Position numbers and translations under genes: made by a program
Source: PCC-6802 sp943367755
GTDB lineage: Bacteria; Cyanobacteriota; Cyanobacteriia; Pseudanabaenales; Pseudanabaenaceae
NCBI GenBank assembly: GCA_943367755.1
Contig: CALRKB020000004.1
Span: 99,894-163,893 of the forward strand
Length of the DNA stretch: 64,000 bases
Direction of reading: 5' to 3'
The notes under the pieces: model-generated
The model's input: only the letters and a program-made list of their open reading frames with translations
Told to the model about the DNA's origin: nothing
The model's database searches: none
Part shown: positions 52,445-61,033 of the stretch, one piece after another
Position numbering within the stretch: the stretch's first letter is position 1
Layout of the letters: each line of letters begins with the position of its first letter

Positions 52445-52930
52445 TTACCCCCCAGCAGGCGTATTCATATGGCTCAAGATTTTCTGCACAATTTGCACGC
52501 CTGTCAAGGCTTGCCAGCCAAACAATCCCAGCAGAATCAGATTCAACGAAACATGGATGTTACGAACCCAGTCCTGCTTCTGCATAAAGGGAACCAATGC
52601 CGCAGACGTGGAAATTAACCCTACCATCCCTAAGCCGACAAACAAGTGAGGACCGATCAAAATCTTGCCATTGTTGAGGTAGGTCACCGTTATCCCCCCG
52701 ATCGCTCCCATTACCATCAGCGCCAGGAGTATGGAGCCAATTTGGTGATGACGGATGGCGAATTGGCCTTTTACCATTTCTTTTTTAAGATCGCCGTCCG
52801 CCAGCCTTGTGCGTCGAACTTGCACACCCAGGTACATGGCATAGAGCGCAACGACCAGCAATATCAACATGACAATGGGGTGGAAAAAACTGAGATAGGG
52901 CTTGAGAGCCGACAAACTTTCTGAATTCAT
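52445..52930 (-). CDS. DUF4079 membrane protein
   Basis: This 161-aa protein with four membrane segments matches the cyanobacterial and plant DUF4079 type: LSFFHPIVMLILLVVALYAMYLG, broken over helix 1, RHHQIGSILLALMVMGAIGG, HLFVGLGMVGLISTSAALVPFM and VHVSLNLILLGLFGWQ-like final helix. Conserved His residues could bind haem, as in cytochrome b561-like bundles. ATG 52930 with GGAG nine bases upstream is preferred over the TTG at 52945. It precedes the rhodanese gene by 162 bp on the same strand. Confidence 0.82.
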   Translation of the reverse strand: MNSESLSALKPYLSFFHPIVMLILLVVALYAMYLGVQVRRTRLADGDLKKEMVKGQFAIRHHQIGSILLALMVMGAIGGITVTYLNNGKILIGPHLFVGLGMVGLISTSAALVPFMQKQDWVRNIHVSLNLILLGLFGWQALTGVQIVQKILSHMNTPAGG

Positions 52931-52945
52931 AACGATTATCTCCAA

Positions 52946-53421
52946 AGCGATCGCGTATCTGACGTACTTCCCACTTGAATTGGCGTAGGGCTAAAAAATG
53001 GGTAAAACCACTACATACCTAAGTTTAATTATGGGAAGTAGCAACAAAAATGAGCGTGACATTCTGATGTATAAGATCGTGTTTGAGAACTGTATAAATT
53101 GAATGAATTGTACAGGTATCATGTAAATCTTATTTAAATATGAGTTTTTGCTTAAATAAGTATATTACTAATACGTTATATTAAAGAAGGTTACAAAAAA
53201 TGTTGCCATGCCTTAAGAGTTACCTCATTCATTTATTCATTTCTGCACCAAGTTTTTTGTAATCAGTTCAACATTGGAGATTACCTTTATTACTACGAAT
53301 GTTGGCTCGCTTGACCGTTCAATCCGCCTGTTGTTAGCTTCTGTGCTGCCTTCCCTTTGAGTGCTTTTGCAGCAAAGGTTCCAGAAAGCAGATTTTAGGG
53401 TGGCGAAAAAATAAAGACACT
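52946..53421. other. Intergenic region with a DUF2892 remnant
   Basis: No intact gene is seen in these 476 bp. A short plus-strand segment at about 53275-53349 is recognisable as a DUF2892 N-terminus (separate entry). The rest is AT-rich with no clear palindrome. Confidence 0.5.
53275..53349 (+). pseudogene. DUF2892 N-terminal fragment
   Basis: In one frame this reads TNVGSLDRSIRLLLASVL followed by PSL and a stop. NVGSxDRSIRLxLA is the typical beginning of DUF2892 membrane proteins, and the sequence also resembles the degraded copy at 48200-48373 at both protein and DNA level (ATCCGCCT.CTG.TAGCTTCTGT shared). Nothing of the second membrane helix remains. It is non-functional. Confidence 0.65.
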
Positions 53422-53766
53422 CTACCGATATTCAGCAATCAGTTTGGATAACCGAGACATCACTGCCACAACGTCGTCATCCGTCTTATGCTCCATCCCC
53501 ATAGCCACCATGAGCAACCCCAGTTCAACGGCATCTCCCAGGTTCAGGCTCAGATCGACCTCTTCCGTTGCTTCTAAAACATCGTGCAGTTTTACAGGGT
53601 GTTGGATTCTCAAGTCAATGTAAATAGCCGAAGGGCAGTCCTTCTCGTGGCCCGGAACTTCTTCTACACGCGAAATACGAGTTCCGTTTGCCATAACACT
53701 CGTTACATTGCTTGTTACGGTAATATCACCAGTTGTAATATCTCGGGTAAAAAGCTTGGTTTTCAT
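53422..53766 (-). CDS. Hypothetical protein, 114 aa
   Basis: I do not recognise a family. The protein is soluble and acidic, with an N-terminal beta-rich half (FTRDITTGDITVTSNVTSV, RISRVEEVPGHE) and a helical C-terminal half (VELGLLMVAMGMEH, VVAVMSRLSKLIAEYR). An excellent ribosome site GGGAGG lies six bases before ATG 53766, supporting expression. It is isolated between a gap with DUF2892 debris and the kinase gene. Function unknown. Confidence 0.7.
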   Translation of the reverse strand: MKTKLFTRDITTGDITVTSNVTSVMANGTRISRVEEVPGHEKDCPSAIYIDLRIQHPVKLHDVLEATEEVDLSLNLGDAVELGLLMVAMGMEHKTDDDVVAVMSRLSKLIAEYR

Positions 53767-53955
53767 CGGTCAACCTCCCTACCATTACCTGAACAGAGGG
53801 CAAGATTCGGGCATTTACGCTCTCTTTGCCGTATTTAACAATTATATTGCTATACAGCTAGACAATATATCTTTCGATACACATTGAAATACTTCAGGAG
53901 ATACCTCAACTCGCATTTTATCTGCGATCGCACAACTTTCTGTATGATGTCTTTT

Positions 53956-55338
53956 CTATCGCAGGAAATTATATAGAAACCTGCCAAGTTGGAAACTCCC
54001 AATGTTTGTGCCAGCTAAGATTAAGAACGCATGGGCTGGGCTAAATGATTTAAGCAAATCATCTTTGGATTTACTCCATGCGGTAACTAGTAGTCGAAAA
54101 ATTTTTTCCACTCGATCTGAAGCAAATAACCAGACTAAGATTGTTCCGACGATCGCCGTTACCACCCACGCCCACCCAAGTGTGATGTGAACGCTCGCCA
54201 AGGCAAAGCCGATCGCGACTACGACACTGATTAACCAAACGCATGTAAGCGAAAATAGCCAGGTGATTGCCCATGTACCAGCGATCGCTAATCCCCATGC
54301 GATCGCCAAAAATACGGCACCAGCAGAAATTGCTCGCGGCACAGTCAGCGCTGCAAGGATAGCGCCAATGCTTAAGTACATCGTCGCACTCCATACCAAC
54401 CATCCCCAAGGAATTATTTTTTGCTGAAGTGCGAGGGGATTGCCCCAAGGTAACGTGTTGGTGATTAGCGAAAACACTGCCTGCAAAGTATTGGTTGCAG
54501 AATCTAATTTCTGGGTTGTTGGCGGTATCTTCAGGAGTTCTAGCCAAAGTGCCATTGTCTTAGGGCGATCTTTTGCCTTGATTTCCATTCCCTTCAAAAT
54601 AGCTGTGTTGATATGGTCGCTAAGCTGTGGTACAAACTCCTGTGGAGATTTGAGGTGCGATCCCTCAATTCCTTGATGGCGAGCGATCGCAGAAGCAGGA
54701 ATTTCACCTGTGACAGCAAAGTAAAGGGCTGCGGCCAGGGTATAAATATCTACAGACGGTCGGGCGCTGCCTTCCTTTTGCTCATAGGGAGCAAAGTTTT
54801 GGTGCCCGTGATGTAAGTAAGTGGGTGTAACAATCGCCACATCAACTGCTAAACCAAAGTCAATTAAAATAGCATTACCATCAGACCGCACCATAATGTT
54901 GCTGGGATGGGTGTCACGATGTACCTTGCCCTTATTTTGGTGCATATAGGTTAAGGCTGCCCCAATTTGCTGAATGTAGCCCACAGCTTCTGCTTCAGGC
55001 AAAGGTTGCTCCTGAGATTTGACTAAGCTGTAGAGAGTTTCACCTTCGATAAAATCAAGCACAATGCAATAAGTACCATTCTCTTCAAAATCATCCCAAA
55101 ATTTGACGATGTTGGGATGGGATAGTTGTTTTAGGCTTTTTGCTTCGTTTTGAAGGCGTTTAAGCAGTTCCTGATAGCGAGGATCGTGTTTAAATTCTTC
55201 TAGGGGAGTTTTAAGCACAATATCACGATCTGCGGAAAGGAGTTTAGCTTTGTAAATCAAACCAAAGCTGCCTTTGGCAATCACACCTATAATTTCGTAC
55301 TTCCCTGCTTGTAGGCGATCGCCACTTTCCCATCCCAT
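53956..55338 (-). CDS. Membrane-anchored Ser/Thr protein kinase
   Basis: This 460-aa Hanks-type kinase has its catalytic domain at about 13-270: glycine loop IAKGSFGLIY, Lys in IVLKTPLEE, the catalytic loop VHRDTHPSNIMV and DFG in LIDFGLAVD, all intact. THPSN replaces the usual xKPxN, so the loop Lys is a His, a variation also seen in other cyanobacterial kinases of this group. The C-terminal 160 residues have four or five hydrophobic helices (about 310-450) and no PASTA or WD repeats. Signal and substrate are unknown. Confidence 0.93.
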   Translation of the reverse strand: MGWESGDRLQAGKYEIIGVIAKGSFGLIYKAKLLSADRDIVLKTPLEEFKHDPRYQELLKRLQNEAKSLKQLSHPNIVKFWDDFEENGTYCIVLDFIEGETLYSLVKSQEQPLPEAEAVGYIQQIGAALTYMHQNKGKVHRDTHPSNIMVRSDGNAILIDFGLAVDVAIVTPTYLHHGHQNFAPYEQKEGSARPSVDIYTLAAALYFAVTGEIPASAIARHQGIEGSHLKSPQEFVPQLSDHINTAILKGMEIKAKDRPKTMALWLELLKIPPTTQKLDSATNTLQAVFSLITNTLPWGNPLALQQKIIPWGWLVWSATMYLSIGAILAALTVPRAISAGAVFLAIAWGLAIAGTWAITWLFSLTCVWLISVVVAIGFALASVHITLGWAWVVTAIVGTILVWLFASDRVEKIFRLLVTAWSKSKDDLLKSFSPAHAFLILAGTNIGSFQLGRFLYNFLR

Positions 55339-55511
55339 AATCGGACTATTCTTAAAGATGATATGCGTATTCTACAGGTTTGACTCAATCCACTTATTCG
55401 ATCGATCGAGGCTGCCAAGTCAACTATTTTTTCTGTGTATTCTGGTGTTAGGCTAGCATAGTATGCCGATCTTGCATCAGCTCAAGCTATACTCAATATA
55501 TCTGGTAACCT

Positions 55512-55739
55512 ATGCCCCTCAGTTTATCGAAGCCGCCCGATCCCAGAGATCCTGAATACCAAAGTCTCGAAAGACGTGTTAATTTTGCTTTGCATGTCGG
55601 TATTTTTGCCGCTGCAAATTCTGGTTTGTGGTTTGTGCGATCAATTAAATATGCCGATTGGGATTGGACAGTTCAAGTAACAGGATTATGGGCTTTACTG
55701 CTCTTGGGGCATTGTATCTGGGTGTTCTCAAAGAAGTAA
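55512..55739 (+). CDS. 2TM-domain small membrane protein
   Basis: This 75-aa protein has two membrane segments (about 26-45 and 53-71) after a polar N-terminus with DPRDPEYQSLERRVNF. This layout (RRVNFALHVGIF ... WALLLLGHCIWVF) matches the 2TM domain found alone or fused to other domains in bacteria. Function unknown. It starts 173 bp from the divergent kinase gene and is 28 bp upstream of DUF3181, with which it may be co-transcribed. Confidence 0.75.
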   Translation: MPLSLSKPPDPRDPEYQSLERRVNFALHVGIFAAANSGLWFVRSIKYADWDWTVQVTGLWALLLLGHCIWVFSKK

Positions 55740-55767
55740 ACCCGTGAAGTAGAGAGAAATAAAATTT

Positions 55768-56067
55768 ATGTCGATGACTTCAGAAAATATCGAAAAATTA
55801 GCAGCGGCGATCGCCGAGGAAGTCTATATTGATATTGCTAAATGGCACCTGTACCTGGGTGATGCCCACCTGCATACGGTGCTAGCGGAACAGTTTTATC
55901 CCATGCTAACTGCGGGAGTAAATGCTAGTCATGTCAACCAAGTTCTCAGCAGCACAATGGTCAAAATTGGTGATGGCAAGCGTGAACTTCCCCTCAGCGA
56001 CTTTATCCCCGATCGCTCAAAAGCTAATTTGCTCAATGTTCTAGAAAACTTTAGCCAGGATTTGTAG
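55768..56067 (+). CDS. DUF3181 protein
   Basis: This 99-aa soluble protein matches the cyanobacterial DUF3181 type: EKLAAAIAEEVYIDIAKWHLYLGDAHL split over the first helices (about 9-35) and LAEQFYPML (about 39-47), with a polar C-terminal half. It follows the 2TM gene by 28 bp. Conserved in cyanobacteria and of unknown function. A second ATG two codons in is an equally possible start. Confidence 0.82.
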   Translation: MSMTSENIEKLAAAIAEEVYIDIAKWHLYLGDAHLHTVLAEQFYPMLTAGVNASHVNQVLSSTMVKIGDGKRELPLSDFIPDRSKANLLNVLENFSQDL

Positions 56068-56198
56068 CACTTAGAAGCGATTCCTTTCAGGATGCATATC
56101 ACCGCAAATACAGCAGATACAAAATGTTCAAGCTTATTCAATACTTTCCTATTACCAGCTTAGGTGCTTTAGGGATCATGTAGAAATAACTTGAGCAA

Positions 56199-56369
56199 CT
56201 AAGCAGCTTTTCTAGAGCTAATTTGATAGTTCCAATCGCCATGAAATCGCTGCCGCTGAATGGTAATGGCATTGAATTGTTTATCCGTCACTTGGATAAC
56301 ATTGCTGTATTGATTTTTATCTAGTTGGGCATAAACTGCTAACCCTTGTTCAGTTTGCGATACGGTCAT
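56199..56369 (-). pseudogene. C-terminal remnant of an ISAzo13-type transposase
   Basis: The minus-strand frame reads GLAVYAQLDKNQYSNVIQV, TDKQFNAITIQRQRF, HGDWNYQISS and stops at 56199-56201. This matches the typical end of ISAzo13-family DDE transposases (VxAxLDxNxYxxGIKVTD...FHGEWNYTI). Only about the last 50 residues remain. It has an ATG by chance at 56369. Confidence 0.65.
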
Positions 56370-56463
56370 TAGTCTGTCCTAATACAGTAATCGGTAGTAA
56401 CCCAGGCAATTGCTGAAATTCCTCAGCAGAGCGTTCCCACAAACGAATCACTTCAAATTGGTG
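56350..56463 (-). pseudogene. Internal fragment of an Rpn-family (PD-(D/E)XK) nuclease gene
   Basis: Another minus-strand frame reads QFEVIRLWERSAEEFQQLPG then LLPITVLGQTNDRIAN and a stop at 56350-56352; it opens after a stop at about 56464-56466. FEVIRLWE...PGLLPxxxLxQTN is characteristic of cyanobacterial Rpn/DUF4351 proteins. It overlaps the start of the transposase remnant by about 20 bp in a different frame, marking the fusion point of two broken genes. Confidence 0.55.
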
Positions 56464-56615
56464 CTAAGGATAGTTCCGAGGTCTTCAGTGTCCTATTTAG
56501 AAATGAACTAAAGTAAACTGAACAACAATTTAGAACCTGGACATCGAAAAATAGTGTAACTGTGGGTTTAAAATTTAAACTTTGAAATTTACTCGATCGC
56601 TCAAAAATAATTCAT

Positions 56616-58382
56616 ATGACTAAATCCGATCGGCCCCCTGCCAGAAGAAAGAATCCGAAGCAGCCTAAGCGTAAGAAGCAGTCTCCCGCTTTACTAATTG
56701 GTAGTATCAGTGCGGCAGCCCTGGTCGTGGGTGGAGCTGTAGGATACTTCGTGCTGTCGCGATCGCCCAAAAGCAATGGCATTACGGGGATTGCTACGGT
56801 GATTCCCCAAGACGCTCAAGTTGTGATTGCGTTTAACACCAAGCCAGAGTATTGGCAAAAGCTGAACCAGTTTGGGACACCGGAGTCACAAAAACTGTTG
56901 AGTACGTCCATGCAGCAATCACCACTCGGCATTCTGCTTAGTCAGAGCAAAACCGATTTCGGTAAAGATGTGCAGCCATGGCTAGGAGGCAATGCCATCA
57001 CAGCACTAGTCCCAAATCCGCAAAAGCCCAACAGTCCGGGTGGAACTTTGGTAATTGCGAGTACCAATGACAGCAACCAATCAGATGCATTTTTGCAGAA
57101 GTATCGCGATGCACTGACTAAGCAAGGAGCAAAGTTTGCCCCCAAGGAGTATAAAGATCTACGCTACTTTGAGTCACCCACGAGAGAGCCAGGTCGCAGC
57201 GTTGTTACGGCTAATATAGGTGGTCGATATGTTGCGATCGCCACCAGCGCCGAATTAATCCAACAAACCTTTGACACCTTCAAAGGCGAAAAGCCCTCAC
57301 TGGCGAAAAAGCCCAACTTTAACAACGTATTTGGCTCAGATAAGCAGACGAACCTTAACGATCCGCTTGCCCAAATTTATCTCGATGGCGCGATCGCCCT
57401 GGAGTATATTGGCTCGCAAGCAAAGGTCAACCTGAGCACTCCCGTCCTAGAAGAATCTCGCAAGCAGTTAGATGCCATTACCCTAGCGGTCGGTACGCAA
57501 AAGGAGGGCATTCGCATGGAGCTGAGCATCTATCCTAAATCTGATAGTAATGCTCAATCATCACAGTCAAATGAGCAAACTAGTGATCGCCAGAATGGGA
57601 CTAATGCCATTATTAGCAAATTACCCCAGGAAACATTTCTGTTGATTTCTGGCAATAATCTCAACCAATCGTGGCAAGAAATCACAGCTCAGGCAAAAAG
57701 CAATCCAGGGTCAGAACAGGCCGCTAAGCAACTGCGTCAGGCAGTTAAAGGTGCCACGCAGCTAGATCTAGAAAAAGATATCCTAAAGTGGATGACTGGG
57801 GAATTTGCGATCGCCGCGATCCCTTCCGATCGAGGCTTACTGAAAAACCCTGGCTTCGGCCTTGTTGTCTTAATGCAAACCAGCGATCGCAAAGCCACAA
57901 GTTCGATGCTGACCAAGCTTGATGACCTGGCAAAGTCATCCAATAGCGGCGTAATTCCCCAAGGAGTTGAGATTAAAACGAAACAACTAGGTGGTCAGCC
58001 AATCGCTACTTGGGAAGTTGGGCCATCCATCGTGGCATCGCACGGATTCATTGATGACAAATATTCCTTTTGGGCAATGGGCGATCTTTCCGAGCTATTA
58101 ATTCCGCAGGCGAGCAAAAACCTCCCAGACAGTAGCAACTTTCAAACTTTAACCACAGCCCTGCCTAAAAATAATAGCGGCTACTTTTATCTGAATATGA
58201 GTTCAGCGATCGCAATCGCCGATCGCCTACTCCCATCTGGGGCCAAGACTAGCCAGGGATACATCCAAGCCCGAACCTTACTGGATGCCATACGTGGAAT
58301 TGCCGTGACAAACTCTACCTTAGATAACCGCGTCACACGTCTGGACTTTCTGTTTACACTCAATCCAGCACCTGGCAACTAG
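56616..58382 (+). CDS. DUF3352 protein
   Basis: This 588-aa protein begins with a basic cytoplasmic N-terminus (RRKNPKQPKRKKQ), a single membrane segment (about 25-47) and a large extracytoplasmic domain. ATVIPQDAQVVIAFNT (about 61-76) and paired repeats around 75-290 and 340-580, including FLLISGNNLNQSWQEI, match the cyanobacterial DUF3352 type. A low-complexity Ser/Asn/Gln stretch (about 308-330) separates the halves. Function unknown; location is the periplasm or lumen face of a membrane. Confidence 0.87.
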   Translation: MTKSDRPPARRKNPKQPKRKKQSPALLIGSISAAALVVGGAVGYFVLSRSPKSNGITGIATVIPQDAQVVIAFNTKPEYWQKLNQFGTPESQKLLSTSMQQSPLGILLSQSKTDFGKDVQPWLGGNAITALVPNPQKPNSPGGTLVIASTNDSNQSDAFLQKYRDALTKQGAKFAPKEYKDLRYFESPTREPGRSVVTANIGGRYVAIATSAELIQQTFDTFKGEKPSLAKKPNFNNVFGSDKQTNLNDPLAQIYLDGAIALEYIGSQAKVNLSTPVLEESRKQLDAITLAVGTQKEGIRMELSIYPKSDSNAQSSQSNEQTSDRQNGTNAIISKLPQETFLLISGNNLNQSWQEITAQAKSNPGSEQAAKQLRQAVKGATQLDLEKDILKWMTGEFAIAAIPSDRGLLKNPGFGLVVLMQTSDRKATSSMLTKLDDLAKSSNSGVIPQGVEIKTKQLGGQPIATWEVGPSIVASHGFIDDKYSFWAMGDLSELLIPQASKNLPDSSNFQTLTTALPKNNSGYFYLNMSSAIAIADRLLPSGAKTSQGYIQARTLLDAIRGIAVTNSTLDNRVTRLDFLFTLNPAPGN

Positions 58383-58514
58383 TCAGCTAATTAGGTTGCA
58401 GTTCAGCGCGAATTGCAATGTGGCATAATACTTAAAATATGAGGCCAAAAGTTGGAAACCGCCAAATACATTCAGCCAATGCATACAAGTCAAAGTTAGT
58501 AATCTTGAGTACTT

Positions 58515-59072
58515 ATGGATATCGTAATCGCCTTAATACAATACTATGGCTTCGATCTCGGTGATTACTCGATTGACGATTTAGTAAAACTTTGGCAAGA
58601 ATACGATCCCATTTGGGTGAGGTTGGCAATTATTGAGGCACTTTTTAGAGGCAGATACAAAGCCGTATCCGTCGACCAAATCTTAGGGTTTTGGCAGCGG
58701 AGAGGAGAACCTTACTGTAGATTTAGCCGAGAATTTGAGCGTCTAGTTTGTGGTGACTTTGTCTTCCCATTACCAAGCTTACCTCGCAAAGTCACCTATA
58801 CATCCTACAAAGCCTCAGCCCCGATCCAATCCCAAACTAACCACTTAATCCAGCAGGTCGATCAGTCCTCTGCTGCTCAGCCCCAGGTGCAAAAGCCTCA
58901 ATCTTCTACTTACCAGTCAGCCATGCAGCAAATGAGCTTGCTGGCTGACGCATCTCTGTTTGTTGATAAACTTAAGTCGATGTGTAAAGACAACGGTTAT
59001 GTGCCTAAAGAGACTAGCTGGGCTGAGGAAAACAGCTTAATTGCCCAACTAACTGCCTACACGGATATTTAA
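58515..59072 (+). CDS. Conserved hypothetical protein, 185 aa
   Basis: I do not recognise a named domain. The N-terminal about 85 residues look ordered and helical, with DLVKLWQEYDPIWVRLAIIEALFRGRYKAVS and QILGFWQRRGEPYCRFSREFERL broken into separate helices, a pattern I have seen in other cyanobacterial proteins. The middle (95-140) is a Gln/Ser-rich, probably disordered linker. A short helix (MSLLADASLFVDKLKSMC) follows. No membrane segment. It lies between DUF3352 and the stress-protein gene on the same strand. Function unknown. Confidence 0.7.
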   Translation: MDIVIALIQYYGFDLGDYSIDDLVKLWQEYDPIWVRLAIIEALFRGRYKAVSVDQILGFWQRRGEPYCRFSREFERLVCGDFVFPLPSLPRKVTYTSYKASAPIQSQTNHLIQQVDQSSAAQPQVQKPQSSTYQSAMQQMSLLADASLFVDKLKSMCKDNGYVPKETSWAEENSLIAQLTAYTDI

Positions 59073-59224
59073 CAAATATCTCATTTCCGTTTCTTTGCTT
59101 TCAAACATGTCATACTCAAAGGTAGGGAAGCTATATTAGCTTTGCCTGCATTTCTAACGCAACCTTTGAGTATTCATCTACATAGAACTCTTAGTTAACT
59201 CTTTGTTAATTTTAGGAAGGAAAT

Positions 59225-59758
59225 ATGTTTAACAAAATTCTAGCTGCCATTGATGCCTCTGAAAGCAGCAAAAAAGTATTTGAGGAAGCTTTATCTTTAG
59301 CGAAATTAAGTAAAGCCGAGCTGATGCTTTTACACGTTCTATCTCCCCTTGATGAAGGTTATCCCACATTGATGTTCCCAGGAGCAGCGGACGTTTATCC
59401 TAACCTTTATGAGGAAACTATCAAAAGTTATAAGAGCCAGTGGAACGAGTTCGAGGAACAAAACCTCAATTTCTTGCGATCGCTCTCTACAGAAGCCAGC
59501 AAAGCCGGAGTAACTGTTGAATTCAGTCAGAATACTGGTGATGCGGGTAAGACTATCTGTAATGTTGCCAATAGTTGGCGAGCCGATCTGATCGTGATGG
59601 GACGGCGAGGACACAAAGGACTGAGCGAACTATTACTAGGAAGTGTGAGTAACTACGTAATTCACCACGCATTCTGCTCAGTTTTAACTATCCAAGGCAC
59701 GATGCTTAGTCCCTTGGCGGTAACTCAAACAGAAGCCCAAGCCGAATTGGTTTCTTGA
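59225..59758 (+). CDS. Universal stress protein (UspA family)
   Basis: This 177-aa UspA-fold protein starts KILAAIDASESSKKVFEEAL and ends with the ATP-binding type motif G-x2-G-x9-G-S in MGRRGHKGLSELLLGSVS (about 140-157), so it probably binds ATP. An insertion around 50-95 is longer than in the minimal family and is common in cyanobacterial members. AGGAAGGA lies just upstream of ATG 59225. Role in stress survival is by family; the trigger is unknown. Confidence 0.93.
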   Translation: MFNKILAAIDASESSKKVFEEALSLAKLSKAELMLLHVLSPLDEGYPTLMFPGAADVYPNLYEETIKSYKSQWNEFEEQNLNFLRSLSTEASKAGVTVEFSQNTGDAGKTICNVANSWRADLIVMGRRGHKGLSELLLGSVSNYVIHHAFCSVLTIQGTMLSPLAVTQTEAQAELVS

Positions 59759-60011
59759 AATCCCATTTGATAATTTCCCAATCTGCGGTGAGAGAAATTG
59801 GAGAACGCTCCATATTCATCCGTTGTTGTATAAAAGTAAATTGTCATAGGCGATCACCACGAAATCAATTGAGACAATGCAGTCGTCTCCAGCAATCACA
59901 GAGAGTGATAGAAGGAGCATACATAAGGATTGCGCGTTCTCCACAGGATTGCTAGTGTAGTATTTGAGTCACGTTGGCACTGCTTTGCCTCAACTATTCA
60001 AAACTACCTAA
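59759..60011. other. Intergenic region with distant inverted arms
   Basis: No gene is seen in these 253 bp. GGAGAACGC near 59800 is repeated in inverted form as GCGTTCTCC near 59934, about 125 bp apart, and could be the ends of a small decayed element. Pairing over this distance may be chance. Confidence 0.3.
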
Positions 60012-60395
60012 ATGACAACTAATAATAAATACACAGTACGCATCCGCAATCGCCAAACTGGTGTAACTCAACAAATACAGGTGAGTGGTGATCGCTATAT
60101 CCTTGATGCCGTAGAAGATCAAGGTATAGAAATCCCCTTTTCCTGTCGCAACGGTGCCTGTACCACCTGCGCGATGCGGGTTAAGTCTGGCAAAATAAAT
60201 CAACCCGAAGCGATCGGCCTATCAGCAGACCTCAAACAACAAAACTATGCCTTGGTTTGTGTAGGTTATGCTTGCTCTGACATAGATTTAGAGACACAGG
60301 ACGAAGATGAAGTGTATCAGCTCCAGTTTGGTCGCTATTTTGCCAAAAATCAGCGCCGTCGAGTAGTATTTGGTTTGCCGATAGATCATGATTAG
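60012..60395 (+). CDS. 2Fe-2S ferredoxin with C-terminal extension (FdC2-like)
   Basis: This 127-aa plant-type ferredoxin has cysteine ligands Cys45, Cys50, Cys53 and Cys83 (C-x4-C-x2-C-x29-C), plus an additional Cys88. After the core, the sequence LETQDEDEVYQLQFGRYFAK is a C-terminal extension matching that of plant FdC2 and its cyanobacterial homologues, proteins thought to have an altered redox potential and partner set. It is the first gene of a tight operon with the SNase-fold and glycosyltransferase genes (20- and 18-bp gaps). Partner unknown. Confidence 0.88.
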   Translation: MTTNNKYTVRIRNRQTGVTQQIQVSGDRYILDAVEDQGIEIPFSCRNGACTTCAMRVKSGKINQPEAIGLSADLKQQNYALVCVGYACSDIDLETQDEDEVYQLQFGRYFAKNQRRRVVFGLPIDHD

Positions 60396-60415
60396 CAGAT
60401 CAGAAAATTATCACC

Positions 60416-61015
60416 ATGAGCAAGCAAGATCGACCTGTTACTAGGGTTACTACTGTTAAACGTAACTCTAAACGTTATCGGCTTTGGCTGATTTTGCTAT
60501 TGCTATTGGCATTAATCAATTTTGGCTTGCAATGGTCTCGTAGTCATCCACAGCATGAGGGTGAAGCCTGGGTCGTAAAACGGGTGGTTAGCGGTCAGAC
60601 GCTCGAAGCTACTCTAGCTAGTGATTCGACAGAAATAGTGCAACGGGTGCGTTTGATTGGCGTTAGCGCTCCTCTGCGCGAGCAATCGCCATGGGGAGAA
60701 CGCGCCCAGCGTCAACTAGATAAGTTGACAGGGAACCAAAAGGTAATGTTAGAGTTCGATATTGAGCGTAAGGATAATTCAGATCGTTTGTTAGCTTATG
60801 TATGGCTAGATAACCGTCTGGTTAATGCCCAACTGATTGAGGAAGGATATGTTGTAGCTGATTCCCTGCCTCCAAATCTCAAGCATCAAGAAGAGTTTGA
60901 GCTTGTGCAGCGTAAGGCCAGACTTATGGAAGTTGGTATATGGGACACTCACAACCCCATGCGCCTTTCTCCTAAAGAGTTTAGACGCCAATCCAGTCAA
61001 GCCAACCCCATATAA
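60416..61015 (+). CDS. Membrane-anchored staphylococcal-nuclease-fold protein
   Basis: This 199-aa protein has a basic N-terminus, one membrane segment (about 22-40) and an SNase-like domain (about 52-180) with RVRLIGVSAPLREQSPWGERA and DRLLAYVWLDNRLVNAQLIEEGY. In active thermonucleases, the LIGxDxP motif supplies a calcium-ligand Asp; here it is LIGVSAPL, so this Asp is replaced by Ser. Arg and Glu elsewhere appear conserved. Nuclease activity is therefore doubtful. Extracytoplasmic location is predicted. Co-transcribed with the ferredoxin and glycosyltransferase genes. Confidence 0.85.
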   Translation: MSKQDRPVTRVTTVKRNSKRYRLWLILLLLLALINFGLQWSRSHPQHEGEAWVVKRVVSGQTLEATLASDSTEIVQRVRLIGVSAPLREQSPWGERAQRQLDKLTGNQKVMLEFDIERKDNSDRLLAYVWLDNRLVNAQLIEEGYVVADSLPPNLKHQEEFELVQRKARLMEVGIWDTHNPMRLSPKEFRRQSSQANPI

Positions 61016-61033
61016 CCTGGAAAAATTTGAGGT

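Larger units (their letters stand above)
56068..56615. other. Intergenic region with overlapping gene remnants
   Basis: Between DUF3181 and DUF3352 lies 548 bp with no intact gene. It holds two minus-strand fragments, a transposase C-terminus (56199-56369) and an Rpn-type nuclease piece (56350-56463), described separately. The remaining sequence shows nothing recognisable beyond an AT-rich stretch before the DUF3352 start. Confidence 0.6.

Noticed and set aside
54071..54547. 158-aa second minus-strand frame within the Ser/Thr kinase gene
   Set aside because: The kinase frame carries membrane helices and is continuous; the alternative frame has no motif.
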